Below, piece after piece: positions 52,958 through 63,073 of a stretch of DNA of 64,000 nt. The stretch spans positions 1 through 64,000 of the forward strand of contig CAMVKS010000007.1 in the NCBI GenBank assembly GCA_947167995.1, read 5' to 3'. The notes under the pieces were generated by a model. It was not told the origin of the DNA. It ran no database searches and saw only the letters and a program-made list of their open reading frames with translations. This DNA is from an uncultured Prevotellaceae bacterium. GTDB lineage: Bacteria > Bacteroidota > Bacteroidia > Bacteroidales > Muribaculaceae. The first letter of the stretch is position 1; each line of letters starts with the position of its first letter. Made by a program: the position numbers and the translations under genes.

Positions 52958-54766
52958 TTACTTTGCGTTGACCACTTTGTCATAGTCATATTTGTCATAA
53001 ATTATGCGCTCGTAGGGCTCGTAACTGCTGCTGGAGATATCTCGTTTGGGCAAGTAGTAGGGGCATTGCACGCCTGCGAGCCTGAGGATGAGAAATCCCA
53101 CGTCATGCACCATCCCTGGACGTGAGGTTGCTTGGCGCAGCTGCTTGACAAGGTCTTGGTGACGATTGATGTAGGTGTCGCTGCACCACACCATGAAGGG
53201 GATGTCATTGTCACAATGAAAAAATGTGGCATCTTCGGGATGCGCATTGCTTCTTCCCACCTGGTCACGATAGTCATAGGCCTCATCGCCATGGTCCGAG
53301 AAGTAAATTACTACGGTGTTCTCGTCGCGCCACATGTCGAAGATGCGCTTCATTATCTCATCGTTGTAGTAGGTGGCGTTGTCGTAGTGGGCGATGTATT
53401 CCCGTTTTTTAGGTGTTAGGTAGTCGGCTTTTTGAGTTATCGAGTCGGCGGTGAAAATTCTGTATTGAGGATTGTCCTTGGGATATCTGAGCTCGGGGTT
53501 GACATGCTGACCAATCAGGTGGAACATGTAAAAATTGTATTTCCCCCGTGGCACTTTTGAATTGTTTTTGAAGTCGGCGAGAAGGTTCCCGTCGTAGGTC
53601 ATATTGTTGTCGCTCGACTCGTCATAGCTCAGGGCTGCGATTTCCTTGTTGTAGATGAAGGAGTTGACCGTGATGCTGAACATCTGGTTCTTGAGGTAGT
53701 TGCGCTGGTTGTCCCAGAAGAAGACCTTATATCCTGCTTTGCGCATGACTGTGGGCAGCATGGGTTTCTCATACCACAATTCTCCAGCACTCTTGTCGTT
53801 GAGTGAGAACACATTTTTCTGAACTGCCGATGTTGCGTTGTAGGGTGTGATGATGTCGTCAAAGACAATGAGGTTGCCTCGATCGCGCTCGGCAATGAGA
53901 TTGGGTGTGGTGTTGTGCTCATAGCCGTAGAGGGCACAATGGCTTTTTATGTAGCTTTCTCCCATGACAAAGACCACGTTGAGCGAGTCGGGCTCGTTGT
54001 TTGTGATAGGGGCTTTGCTCACTTTCTTTGCTGTTTTCACTGCCGTTGCGATGTCGGCTTTGCTCACTTTGACGTAGCACATTGAATAATAGGAGATGCT
54101 AAAGTGGTCCATGGCGTCGACACCATTGTCATTCAACCACTTGTTGAGCTGCTTCGAGCGGTCGCATTTTATGAGGGTCACATAGATGTGGCTGTAGTAG
54201 GCTCCATAAGTAATGAGAGGCAGCATCACGATGGCGAGAATCCATTTCAACACTCTGCGTCGTGACAGCGTGTTGATGGTTTTCCGCTTCCATTCCATCA
54301 AGATGGCTATGACAATGATGGCTGTTATTATGCCATAGCTGGCAATGCTCTTGGCGTTGAGAAAATAGGTGGAGACAAACTCCGTGGCTTCTTTCTCGTT
54401 GGTTTCGGCGAGCAGGATAAGGATTCTTGGCCCCAATGGCATCTCAAAATTCAGTTGGAGGAATGTGTATACTGCCTGCAATGTGATGAGGACAGTATAC
54501 ACTATTGTCTTGAACGTGATGCGAAGCCCTCGGTTAGGCATCAAGTGTAGCACAAGAGTGAGCATGTAGGATACAAAAGAGCTCAAGGCAAGACACCTCA
54601 GTCCATGCCACACGTTGTTGTCTTCAATAAAAGCACAGCCCACAAGATAACCAATTGTGACACTCGAGCTAATGAAGAACACCAGTAAGAAGAAGTTCAG
54701 CTCTTCAAAAACGGGCTTCATGACCTTGCGTGCGATGGGCTTTATGTATCTGAAAATTTTCTGCAT
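52958..54766 (-). CDS. Phosphoethanolamine transferase-like membrane sulfatase-fold protein
   Basis: 602 residues: about five N-terminal membrane helices to residue 200, then an alkaline-phosphatase/sulfatase-type domain. VVFVMGESYIKSHCALYGY (metal Glu), TPYNATSAVQKN (nucleophile Thr region), FYMFHLIGQHVNPE and YFSDHGDEAYD match EptA-type phosphoethanolamine transferases. It would transfer phosphoethanolamine to lipid A or another envelope glycan, on the periplasmic face. A minus-strand TAACTTTG at 54790-54797 is a possible -7 box. Confidence 0.88.
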   Translation of the reverse strand: MQKIFRYIKPIARKVMKPVFEELNFFLLVFFISSSVTIGYLVGCAFIEDNNVWHGLRCLALSSFVSYMLTLVLHLMPNRGLRITFKTIVYTVLITLQAVYTFLQLNFEMPLGPRILILLAETNEKEATEFVSTYFLNAKSIASYGIITAIIVIAILMEWKRKTINTLSRRRVLKWILAIVMLPLITYGAYYSHIYVTLIKCDRSKQLNKWLNDNGVDAMDHFSISYYSMCYVKVSKADIATAVKTAKKVSKAPITNNEPDSLNVVFVMGESYIKSHCALYGYEHNTTPNLIAERDRGNLIVFDDIITPYNATSAVQKNVFSLNDKSAGELWYEKPMLPTVMRKAGYKVFFWDNQRNYLKNQMFSITVNSFIYNKEIAALSYDESSDNNMTYDGNLLADFKNNSKVPRGKYNFYMFHLIGQHVNPELRYPKDNPQYRIFTADSITQKADYLTPKKREYIAHYDNATYYNDEIMKRIFDMWRDENTVVIYFSDHGDEAYDYRDQVGRSNAHPEDATFFHCDNDIPFMVWCSDTYINRHQDLVKQLRQATSRPGMVHDVGFLILRLAGVQCPYYLPKRDISSSSYEPYERIIYDKYDYDKVVNAK

Positions 54767-55074
54767 TGCTATCGTAGTGAAAAATCGTGCAAAGTTAATA
54801 ATTTTTGATGAAATAAGTGATGTGCCTCAGTCCATTTGATGTTGTTTCACTCATTGTCGTCGGTCAGGTGTGCCAGTCTTGACCAAGAAATATGCTAAAT
54901 GATGTTTTGATTTTATGATATCTCGTGTTTGTTTAATCATTTGATATGGAGATTTTTAGATTGCAAAATAGTTTTGATTTTGTGTTGAGGGTGTTTTTCT
55001 GATATTTATAATGTGATAATTTTGCATTGTTGAAATCGCAACAATCATCATTAACCAAATAAACACATTTCAAA
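54767..55074. other. Intergenic region upstream of the large secreted protein
   Basis: Divergent promoter region: leftward TAACTTTG (54790-54797) and rightward TAATTTTG (55017-55024), with only weak -33 elements. No gene seen. Confidence 0.5.
55017..55024 (+). promoter_or_regulatory. -7 element of the large secreted protein gene
   Basis: TAATTTTG, a perfect TAnnTTTG, 50 bp before the ATG at 55075. Confidence 0.55.
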
Positions 55075-58000
55075 ATGAAGAAAATCTTATTTCTAATTCT
55101 TGTAGCAATGGCGATGCTCGGTTGGAGCAACGCTCAGGCACAGGATGTGGTGGAGGTGACAGCAGCCTCACCACAAGTGACCCAGGACTTCAACACCATG
55201 TGGGATGCCACTGCTGGCGAAGCCCTGCTCGACATGCCCCAGGGATGGCGTGTTGACCGCAACATGACTGGCGCTCGCATGGTGGGTGCCTATTCAAGTG
55301 CTGCCACCAGTGTGATGTACACAGGCGGTACAAGCTTGGCAAGCAACGCCAAGAACGGCACATGGAACTTCCTCTCGAGCAGTGTGACTGGCGACTGCTC
55401 GGTGGGTGGCCTCTCTACCACAGTCGATGGCGGCACACGCTGCATCAACGTGATGACTTGCGTGAAGAACTCAGGCGACGAGGCTATCACCAAGCTCTCG
55501 TTGGTCTACGACATCGAGAAGTACCGCGACGGCGACAACGCTGCTGGCTTTGCTGTGCAGCTATACACTTCGACCGATGGCACTAATTGGACCAGTGCAG
55601 GCGAAGATTTCTATACCTATTTCGCTCCCGATGCTGCTACCCAAGGTGCTGCAGTCGTGCCCATCAGCACCACAGCCATCAGCGGCAAGCAGCTCAAGGT
55701 TGATATCGCTGCAGGCCAGCAGCTCTATCTCGCATGGAACATCAGCGTGGCAAGCGGTTCAAGCCCCAACAAGGCTATGGGGCTCTCTATTGACAATGTG
55801 GTGATTGACGCCACTTTTGCTTCGCAGGACCTCAGTGCTTATATATATGTAGAAGATGTGACCAAGTGGAGCAACCTCTACATGAACGGCGAGCTGCCCG
55901 AGAGCAGCGCAGTTGTGAATGGCGTTAATTATAAGGTGTGGGCCATCGACATGGATGGTGCCGACCACACTCTCGCTTTCAGTGACGGTGGCAACAACAA
56001 CCAGGCCACAAGTGTCACTGCCAACCGTGACTACTACCTGTGTCTCACTTCAACCGAGGTAACTGAGATTACCGATCCCGAGAACTACACCGGTTGGGTA
56101 GATCCAAGCCGTCCACCATTTGTGGCATCGGGCATCTATCTGCGAGGAGAGGTCAACAGCTGGGGAGCTGTCGCCGACTGGGAATTCAGCGACGAGGGCA
56201 ATGGCACCTATGTGCTCTATGACAAGACCCTGAGCGGTGCCTTCAAGGTTGCCGACGCCAACTGGAGCAGTGCTTGCAACTACGGCAGCAACGGTACTTC
56301 GGCGATGATCGACACCCCATATCAACTCGTTCTTGGTACCAACGACAACATCTCTTGCGGTGGCAACACCTACGTGTGCAAGAAGATAATCCTCACCATC
56401 GCCGATGGCAATGCAACTTTGCTTCTCCAGAGCGATGACGACGAGACCGGCCTTACCGAAGTCTATGTGATGGGTGACAACAACGGTTGGAACTATATGG
56501 ACACCAGCGGCAAGCTACAACTCACCGAGAACAACATCTTCACCGGACAGGTGACCATGAACGCTGGCGATGACGGCTACTGCCACTGGCGCATCTATCA
56601 GCGCCTGGGCATGGTGGGCGTGTGGGGTGCTGAGAGCGACCTTACCGGCGACAACACCAGTGGAACTCTCGTTAAAGGCAGCACCGGAACAGTTTCGACA
56701 GCTGCCGGCACCTACGATGTGACCTTCAACCTCTCGACTGGAGAGTATAGCCTCGTGAAATCGGCTTCAACTCCCACAACCATGACTCTGCAACCTGCCG
56801 ATGTGGTACTCGTTCCCGAGCTTCCCGCCGAGGTTAAAGTGCTCTCGCTCAACAACAGCCTTATCTACTACAACGACCAGGATGCAGTGTTCAACGACAT
56901 AGCAGCAGCTATGGGCAAGAACGCCAGCTGGACCAAGCACACCTTGCTCGGCAAGTCGCTCCAGACTCATTGGGAAGAGGGCGACGGCATTGCCGAGGAC
57001 GGCAACCCTGGAGCTAAGATGCTCGTGCGCAGCGACGCTTGGAGCCACATCATCCTGCAGGAGCAGAGTTCGCTTCCACGCACCAACATCGAGGCTTTCC
57101 GTGCCAACGTTAAGCGCTGGGTTGAATACATCCGCGAATACTGTCCCAACCCCAATGCCGTTATCATCGTGCCAGTGAACTGGGCCTATAGCGGCGACTG
57201 GAGCAACTACACCGCTTTCAATAACACCTTCGTGAAAAACTACCAAGACGTGGCCCTCGACCTGGGCGTAACATTGTGCCCCGTTGGTGTGGCTTATCAA
57301 GCGGTTTACGACGCTGAAGGTGCAACTGGCACCAACACTTGGTTCCTCGACGACCGTCACCCAACTCTCAAGGCTACCTATATGGCTGCCGCCATGGAGT
57401 ATGGCTTGATATTTGGTGAGGATCCAGCTTCAATCACCTATGCTCCCAGTGATATCAGTGCCGGCGAGGCTGCAAGCATGCGCACCTACGCAAGCAATGC
57501 CCTCAACGGCTTCACCAACTATGTTGACCACACTGCTGGTCAAGTGCACTACAAGGTTACAGTCTGCGACCAGTTCGGCATGGAGATAGAGCCTGACGAT
57601 CCAGTAGTGATGACCCTGAGCGACGGCGGCACACTCGATGGCAGCGTGTTCACCAGCAATGGCACAAACGGCTCCTTCAACGTTAATGCTGTTACCGGAG
57701 ACTTCAGCGCCAACGCTACTGTGAAGGTGGCTGCCGCCGAGACCGAGGTGGTGGTGTTCCCCGCTATCGAACTCAACGAGCTGACATTGAACGCAAGTGA
57801 GAACTTCAACGCTATGGGCGACGATGCAACCGCCACTCTGCCCGAGGCTTGGCGCATCGACCGCCAGCTCACTGCTCCACGCACCGTGGGACGCTTTGAC
57901 CTGGCCGACACCGAGACTATGTACAGCGGCGGCGTGAACCTCGCAAGCAACGCCAAGAACGGTACTTGGAACTTTGGTGCCGACGACAGCAGCGATCGCG

Positions 58001-58938
58001 CACTTGGTGGTATCTCGACAGGTGTTGCCAACGCCACTCGCTGCGTGAACCTATATGCTCACCTGCTTAATACAGGCAAGAAGAACATCGAGAACGTCAA
58101 CGTGAGCTACAATGTGGAAAAATATCGCAAGGGTTCTAACGCTGCAGGCTTTGCAGTGCAACTCTATTACTCGATTGACGGGCGCAACTGGACCAGCGCA
58201 GGCGACAAGTTCCGCACCTATTTCGCCCCCGACAGCGAGACGGCGGGATATGCCAGCGTGCCTGGCGAGGCAGTGGCTGTGAGCGACGTGCTCGACGTGC
58301 CCATCTCGCGTGGTTGCGACCTCTACCTCGCTTGGAATATCACCGTGGCAAGTGGCGATGCTGCCAATGCCGCCATGGCAATTGGTATCGACGACTTCAG
58401 TGTGAGCGGTGAGCTCCCCACTATTCCAGCCTCGAAGTACTACATCTATGTTGACGACCAGACTGGCTGGGACGCTCTCGGGCTCTATGCTTGGGGCGAC
58501 AGTGAACTCTTCGGCGCATGGCCCGGTGAGGCAAGTGTGGGTGAGGTGAGCATCGACAAGGCTACAGCCTACAAAGTGTTCCTGCTCAATACCGAGGGCG
58601 GAAACTACAACCTCATCTTCAACAACTGGAACAACGGCAAGCAGCTGCCCGACTACAACATCACCGCCGATCGCGACTTCTACTTCCGCATCGACGAGAG
58701 CGGCGTGACCGAAGTCGAAGTGTCTACTATCATCGAGAATGTGGCCGACAGCAAGGCAGCAATCACCGTGAGCGGCAATGTTGCCTACTTTCCCGGAATG
58801 ATTGAGGTTTACAACGTCAACGGTCAGAAGCTTGCTTCGGGAAACACCAATCTGAGCTTGGACAATCTCACTAAGGGCATCTACATCCTGCGCGCCACCG
58901 ACGGCAAGCAAGTAACCACCCTTAAAGTGAAAAAATAA
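55075..58938 (+). CDS. Large secreted multidomain protein: duplicated beta domain, SusE/CBM-like modules, SGNH-like domain, sorting tail
   Basis: 1287 residues with signal peptide MKKILFLILVAMAMLGWSNA. Residues about 33-248 and 905-1115 are copies of one domain (shared LASNAKNGTWNF and NAAGFAVQLY). Between them are SusE/SusF- or CBM-like strands (IYLRGEVNSWG near 353; VYVMGDNNGWNY near 462), and an SGNH-type hydrolase at about 588-785: LSLNNSLIYYND has Asn in place of the usual Gly before Asn-Ser, while the D-x-x-H dyad is present (DDRHPTLKA). A last CBM26-like module (YYIYVDDQTGWDAL, near 1122) precedes a type-IX-like tail ending GIYILRATDGKQVTTLKVKK. Probably surface-bound or released and acting on a polysaccharide. 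Confidence 0.82.
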   Translation: MKKILFLILVAMAMLGWSNAQAQDVVEVTAASPQVTQDFNTMWDATAGEALLDMPQGWRVDRNMTGARMVGAYSSAATSVMYTGGTSLASNAKNGTWNFLSSSVTGDCSVGGLSTTVDGGTRCINVMTCVKNSGDEAITKLSLVYDIEKYRDGDNAAGFAVQLYTSTDGTNWTSAGEDFYTYFAPDAATQGAAVVPISTTAISGKQLKVDIAAGQQLYLAWNISVASGSSPNKAMGLSIDNVVIDATFASQDLSAYIYVEDVTKWSNLYMNGELPESSAVVNGVNYKVWAIDMDGADHTLAFSDGGNNNQATSVTANRDYYLCLTSTEVTEITDPENYTGWVDPSRPPFVASGIYLRGEVNSWGAVADWEFSDEGNGTYVLYDKTLSGAFKVADANWSSACNYGSNGTSAMIDTPYQLVLGTNDNISCGGNTYVCKKIILTIADGNATLLLQSDDDETGLTEVYVMGDNNGWNYMDTSGKLQLTENNIFTGQVTMNAGDDGYCHWRIYQRLGMVGVWGAESDLTGDNTSGTLVKGSTGTVSTAAGTYDVTFNLSTGEYSLVKSASTPTTMTLQPADVVLVPELPAEVKVLSLNNSLIYYNDQDAVFNDIAAAMGKNASWTKHTLLGKSLQTHWEEGDGIAEDGNPGAKMLVRSDAWSHIILQEQSSLPRTNIEAFRANVKRWVEYIREYCPNPNAVIIVPVNWAYSGDWSNYTAFNNTFVKNYQDVALDLGVTLCPVGVAYQAVYDAEGATGTNTWFLDDRHPTLKATYMAAAMEYGLIFGEDPASITYAPSDISAGEAASMRTYASNALNGFTNYVDHTAGQVHYKVTVCDQFGMEIEPDDPVVMTLSDGGTLDGSVFTSNGTNGSFNVNAVTGDFSANATVKVAAAETEVVVFPAIELNELTLNASENFNAMGDDATATLPEAWRIDRQLTAPRTVGRFDLADTETMYSGGVNLASNAKNGTWNFGADDSSDRALGGISTGVANATRCVNLYAHLLNTGKKNIENVNVSYNVEKYRKGSNAAGFAVQLYYSIDGRNWTSAGDKFRTYFAPDSETAGYASVPGEAVAVSDVLDVPISRGCDLYLAWNITVASGDAANAAMAIGIDDFSVSGELPTIPASKYYIYVDDQTGWDALGLYAWGDSELFGAWPGEASVGEVSIDKATAYKVFLLNTEGGNYNLIFNNWNNGKQLPDYNITADRDFYFRIDESGVTEVEVSTIIENVADSKAAITVSGNVAYFPGMIEVYNVNGQKLASGNTNLSLDNLTKGIYILRATDGKQVTTLKVKK

Positions 58939-59551
58939 AACGACATTCTCACCATAAAAACACACATTAAACAGCATCCCGCGCAACCTCTGTCGGTCGC
59001 GCGGGATTGCTTTGATATGGCGGGAATCCAGTAAGCCGATGTGCTCTCCATTGTCATCTCGCATATCTATTGTGTGTTCTTTTCAGAGTAATCCCAATTT
59101 TGCAACACCCTCCTACATAATGATAATTCAGAATTTTGACACATCCTCACAACAAGGCCATATACTGCCCTCCTGACCTCTGAATTTAGAAGATTCAACA
59201 TTATGTTTATCAACTCAAATATACAATAATGTGACGTAAGAGCACTATGACCAGAGCGTGTATCGGCCTTGATTTCTGCAAATAATAGTAATTTTAGGGG
59301 CAATTTGCTCCACTTTTTTTATCTCGAAAAGCTTATAAATCGGGATTTTTATCTATATTTGCAAAATCTTTCATCTTTAGCGAAACGAAAATGGAGCTGG
59401 AAGTTGTGAGAGATAGATTAAAAGTGTCTACTATGACTCTTAATCTTTGATTTACAAATATTTTTCTTAGCAAAGAACAGATTGGGTATTCAATCATTTT
59501 TACACATCAAGTCTTGTTATTAGGTAAAGACTTTAAAGTTTTGAAAAAATA
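58939..59551. other. Intergenic region before the FkbH gene cluster
   Basis: Contains the terminator of the preceding gene, an orphan ATTTTGACACATCCTC motif (59133-59148) and an AT-rich leader. A 78-codon minus-strand frame at 59067-59303 has no recognisable family and is not called. No clear promoter for 59552 was found. Confidence 0.5.
58976..59007 (+). terminator. GC-rich hairpin after the large secreted protein gene
   Basis: ATCCCGCGC and GCGCGGGAT form a 9-bp perfect stem with a 14-nt loop; only a short T stretch follows, so termination efficiency is uncertain. Confidence 0.7.
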
Positions 59552-61291
59552 ATGTTTCAATTCAAAGAATTAAAGAAACTATTGAAGAGTGACTTGTCAG
59601 CCCTTCCATCAATTAAGGTGTCGTTAATTGGCGATACAGCCACTCAATTTCTTGGTACTGCCATCAAAGGGGCGGGTGTTGAACGTGGCTATAATATCAA
59701 CTTATTTGAGGCTGAATATAACCAAGTAGAGCGCCAGTTTTTGGATCCAACAAGTGAACTCTATGAGTTTGATGCAGATATTGTTATAGTGTTCCAATCA
59801 ACTCACAAGTTGGGAGAACATCACAGCCTCTTACCAGTTGAACAGCAAATGAAGCTTGCTGATGAGAGAATAGGATTCATAACCTCCATATGTGAGATCC
59901 CCGCTTTGGCTAATAAGAAGATTATATATTTCAACTATCCTGAAATCGATGATACAGTCTTTGGCGGTTATGCCAACAAAGTCACTTCTTCGTTTAGTTA
60001 TCAAGTTCGAAAGCTCAATTATGAGTTGATGAACCTTGCTCAACAATATCCGAACCTTTTTATTTGTGACATTGCTGGCCTTCAAAACAAACTGGGTCGA
60101 GACTTCATGTTTGCATCCAATATATATGTCAGCACAGAGATGGTGTTAAGCATTGATGCACTACCTTATGTGGCATATAGAACGATGGATATTATCTGCG
60201 CTATCAAAGGGCAGTTCAAGAAGTGCTTAATTCTTGATCTTGACAACACAGTTTGGGGAGGAGTAATTGGAGATGATGGTATCGAAGGCATTCAGCTTGG
60301 ACATGGTTTAGGCATAGGTAAAGCCTTTACGGAGTTCCAAATGTGGATAAAAAAGCTGAAGCAGCGTGGCATTATTATTTGTGTCGCTTCAAAAAACAAC
60401 GAAGATACAGCCAAGGAACCGTTTGAGAAACACCCTGACATGATACTAAAGCTTGATGATATTGCTGTGTTCCAAGCTAATTGGGAAACAAAGGTGGATA
60501 ACATCAGGACAATACAAAGCATCCTAAACATTGGCTTTGATTCCATGGTATTCCTTGACGACAACCCTTTTGAACGCAATATTGTACGAGAGCACATAAA
60601 GGGTATCATAGTGCCAGAGTTGCCACAAGATCCTGGAGATTATCTTGAATATCTCTATTCACTCAATCTTTTTGAGACTGCAAGCTATAGTTCTGCTGAC
60701 AAAGACCGAACCAAGCAATATCAAGTAGAAGCTAAACGTGTGTCACTTTCTAAGACCTTTACCAATGAGGCCGATTTTCTTAAATCCTTGAATATGGTAT
60801 CGACAGTTAGTGGATTCACTAAATTTAATACTCCTCGCATTGCTCAGCTGTCACAACGTAGCAATCAGTTTAATTTACGCACTATTCGTTACACAGAATC
60901 CGATATCACAGCTTTGGCTGAGAATCCTGATGTAATTGACATAAGTTTTACCTTAGAAGACAAGTTTGGTGACAATGGATTGATAGCCGTAATCATTATG
61001 AAGAAACAGGATGCTGAGACATTGTTTATTGACACTTGGTTTATGAGTTGCCGTGTTTTAAAACGAGGCATGGAAAACTTCACCCTTAACACGATGGTGG
61101 AAAAAGCCAAAGCGGCTGGATATAAGAGAATTATTGGCGAGTATTTACCTACACCGAAGAATAAAATGGTAGAGAACCACTACTCTGATTTAGGGTTTAG
61201 AAAAATTGAAGGCACTAAAACTTCTCAATACGAACTGGATGTTGACAAATACCAGCCGCGTGAGTGTTCTATTGAAACAAAAAACATATAA
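59552..61291 (+). CDS. FkbH-like HAD-IIIC protein
   Basis: 579 residues in the FkbH layout: an N-terminal SGNH-like part, a HAD domain with LILDLDNTVWGG (motif I, nucleophile Asp), CVASKN (motif II) and VFLDDNPFER (motif IV), and a C-terminal acetyltransferase-like region (KRIIGEYLPTPKNKMVENHY). Characterised FkbH-type enzymes take 1,3-bisphosphoglycerate, remove phosphate and load glyceryl onto an acyl carrier protein. An ACP gene follows 78 bp later and an MBOAT after that, so the glycerate-type unit is probably passed to a surface polymer. The gene is AT-rich compared with those before 59 kb. Confidence 0.88.
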   Translation: MFQFKELKKLLKSDLSALPSIKVSLIGDTATQFLGTAIKGAGVERGYNINLFEAEYNQVERQFLDPTSELYEFDADIVIVFQSTHKLGEHHSLLPVEQQMKLADERIGFITSICEIPALANKKIIYFNYPEIDDTVFGGYANKVTSSFSYQVRKLNYELMNLAQQYPNLFICDIAGLQNKLGRDFMFASNIYVSTEMVLSIDALPYVAYRTMDIICAIKGQFKKCLILDLDNTVWGGVIGDDGIEGIQLGHGLGIGKAFTEFQMWIKKLKQRGIIICVASKNNEDTAKEPFEKHPDMILKLDDIAVFQANWETKVDNIRTIQSILNIGFDSMVFLDDNPFERNIVREHIKGIIVPELPQDPGDYLEYLYSLNLFETASYSSADKDRTKQYQVEAKRVSLSKTFTNEADFLKSLNMVSTVSGFTKFNTPRIAQLSQRSNQFNLRTIRYTESDITALAENPDVIDISFTLEDKFGDNGLIAVIIMKKQDAETLFIDTWFMSCRVLKRGMENFTLNTMVEKAKAAGYKRIIGEYLPTPKNKMVENHYSDLGFRKIEGTKTSQYELDVDKYQPRECSIETKNI

Positions 61292-61369
61292 TGTTCTAAT
61301 CGGCTTTTGATATGTTGTTTTTCAAGGACAAACTTTAGTAATAACAAAATAATAGTTTTTATCGCAATT

Positions 61370-61612
61370 ATGGAGAAAAATGAGATTTTCGAAAAACTGA
61401 ATGAGATTTTTATTGATGTGCTTGATCTCGACGAATGCAATCTAACCGACGAGACAAGTGCTAATGACATCGAAGAATGGGACTCACTAAGCCACATACA
61501 GCTTATTGTGGCTATAGAGAAAGCTTTTAAGATAAAGTTCACATCTCTGGAGATAATGAAATGGAACAATGTGGGGGAGATGGTGAATTCCATAGAAGAA
61601 AAACTTAAATAG
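61370..61612 (+). CDS. Acyl carrier protein
   Basis: 80 residues from ATG 61370 (MEKNEIFEKLN). Acidic, four-helix pattern with the phosphopantetheine site WDSLSHIQL, Ser-39. A longer frame from 61307 adds non-conserved residues. Stand-alone ACP between an FkbH-like loader and an MBOAT acyltransferase, analogous to DltC between DltA and DltB. The start of the MBOAT gene follows 7 bp after the ACP stop. Confidence 0.93.
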   Translation: MEKNEIFEKLNEIFIDVLDLDECNLTDETSANDIEEWDSLSHIQLIVAIEKAFKIKFTSLEIMKWNNVGEMVNSIEEKLK

Positions 61613-61619
61613 ATTATAA

Positions 61620-63065
61620 ATGGTTGTCAATTCTGTCATTTTTTGGTTGTTTTTTGCTGTTGTAAGTATACCATATTTTGTCTTCTTTAGAAAATCATGC
61701 AGAGGGCAAAATCTATGGTTATTGCTCGCCAGTTATTTCTTTTATGGCTGGGCCGACTGGAAGATGATACCACTTCTAACCATTATTACTGTTGTTTTTT
61801 ACTGGCTCGGATTACAAATAGAAAAAAATAATGTAGACAACCCCAAGAGGGCATCACACCTCACAACATTAGGTGTTGTGCTGGGCGTTGGCCTACTCTT
61901 CTATTTCAAATACTTGGGTTTCTTTGTGCAAGAATTTGCTCATCTATTTGATTCTTTTGGCTTAAAAACTAATCTGAGTACCTTCAGCATCATTATGCCA
62001 ATAGGTATTAGCTTTTTCACTTTTAAATTGATAAGCTACGTAATAGAAACCCACCGTCAAAACATACAGCCATCCAGAGATTTTGTTCAATTTGCTACAT
62101 TCATAGCTTTTTTCCCTACAATTCTTTCTGGCCCTATTGACAGACCTGGCGAATTTATTCCCCAATTAAGCCAGTCAAGGAAGTTCAATTATGATAACGT
62201 AGCCGAAGGTGCTCGAAGAATCGTTTGGGGATTATTTCTTAAAGTATGTATAGCTGATAGGCTTTTCGGCTATACAAGTGCCATATTGGACAACTATACA
62301 CATCATAATGCTACCTCAATTCTAATTGCCTCTCTTTTATATTCAATTGAAATGTATACCGACTTCTCTGGTTATTCAGAAATGGCGATAGGTGTTTCAC
62401 AGATATTAGGACTAAAGGTTAGAGAGAATTTCCATCGACCTTTCCTATCTCAAAATTGTAGTGAATATTGGAGAAGGTGGCATATGTCTTTGACAACATG
62501 GATCACAGATTACATATATATGCCTCTTAATGTACGCTTTAGAGACTACGGGCAATATGGAATGTATTTAGCTATCTTTATCAATCTTGTTGTGATAGGT
62601 GCGTGGCATGGAGCCAATTGGACATTTGTCTTATTTGGAGCTTATCATGGTCTAATTCTTGTTATAATAGCTGCCACCGAAAAAAGAAGAAGAAAATTTG
62701 AGAAAAAATATTCTCTTAAAAAGAAGGCGTATTATAAATATCCACGCATGCTTCTTACATTTTTCCTAGTAACACTTGGATTGATTATTTTCAGGGCAAA
62801 CAATCTTTCTGAATGCTTTGATATTATACATCGGCTAACTTATAATTATAGCTTCCCATTTACTAATAAAACAACTTTCGTTTTTGGATTACCATTTATT
62901 CTGCTTTTGATATTTAAAGAGTTTAAAGACGAGAATAAGTATAACATTCATTTTCTTCACTCAAAAAGGTTGCCAATAAGGTTGATGTCTATATTCTTAT
63001 TATTAATTTGTGTGTTCCTGTGTGGTAATCTTGATGGAGGACAGTTCATTTATTTCCAATTCTAA
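61620..63065 (+). CDS. MBOAT-family O-acyltransferase (DltB-like)
   Basis: 481 residues with about 11 membrane helices. MBOAT blocks are complete: MPIGISFFTFKLISYVIETH, FFPTILSGPIDRPGEF, YTDFSGYSEMAIG, YWRRWHMSLTTWITDYIYMPL and GAWHGANWTFVLFG (the His of WHGA is the expected catalytic residue). It probably takes the acyl unit from the ACP encoded just upstream and moves it across the membrane. Sequence is AT-rich and clearly unlike the other MBOAT gene at 26117, so the two are not recent copies. Confidence 0.94.
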   Translation: MVVNSVIFWLFFAVVSIPYFVFFRKSCRGQNLWLLLASYFFYGWADWKMIPLLTIITVVFYWLGLQIEKNNVDNPKRASHLTTLGVVLGVGLLFYFKYLGFFVQEFAHLFDSFGLKTNLSTFSIIMPIGISFFTFKLISYVIETHRQNIQPSRDFVQFATFIAFFPTILSGPIDRPGEFIPQLSQSRKFNYDNVAEGARRIVWGLFLKVCIADRLFGYTSAILDNYTHHNATSILIASLLYSIEMYTDFSGYSEMAIGVSQILGLKVRENFHRPFLSQNCSEYWRRWHMSLTTWITDYIYMPLNVRFRDYGQYGMYLAIFINLVVIGAWHGANWTFVLFGAYHGLILVIIAATEKRRRKFEKKYSLKKKAYYKYPRMLLTFFLVTLGLIIFRANNLSECFDIIHRLTYNYSFPFTNKTTFVFGLPFILLLIFKEFKDENKYNIHFLHSKRLPIRLMSIFLLLICVFLCGNLDGGQFIYFQF

Positions 63066-63073
63066 TTCTAATT

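Noticed and set aside
59067..59303. 78-codon minus-strand frame, first suspected to be a transposase remnant
   Set aside because: No transposase motif could be found by eye; too short to judge.
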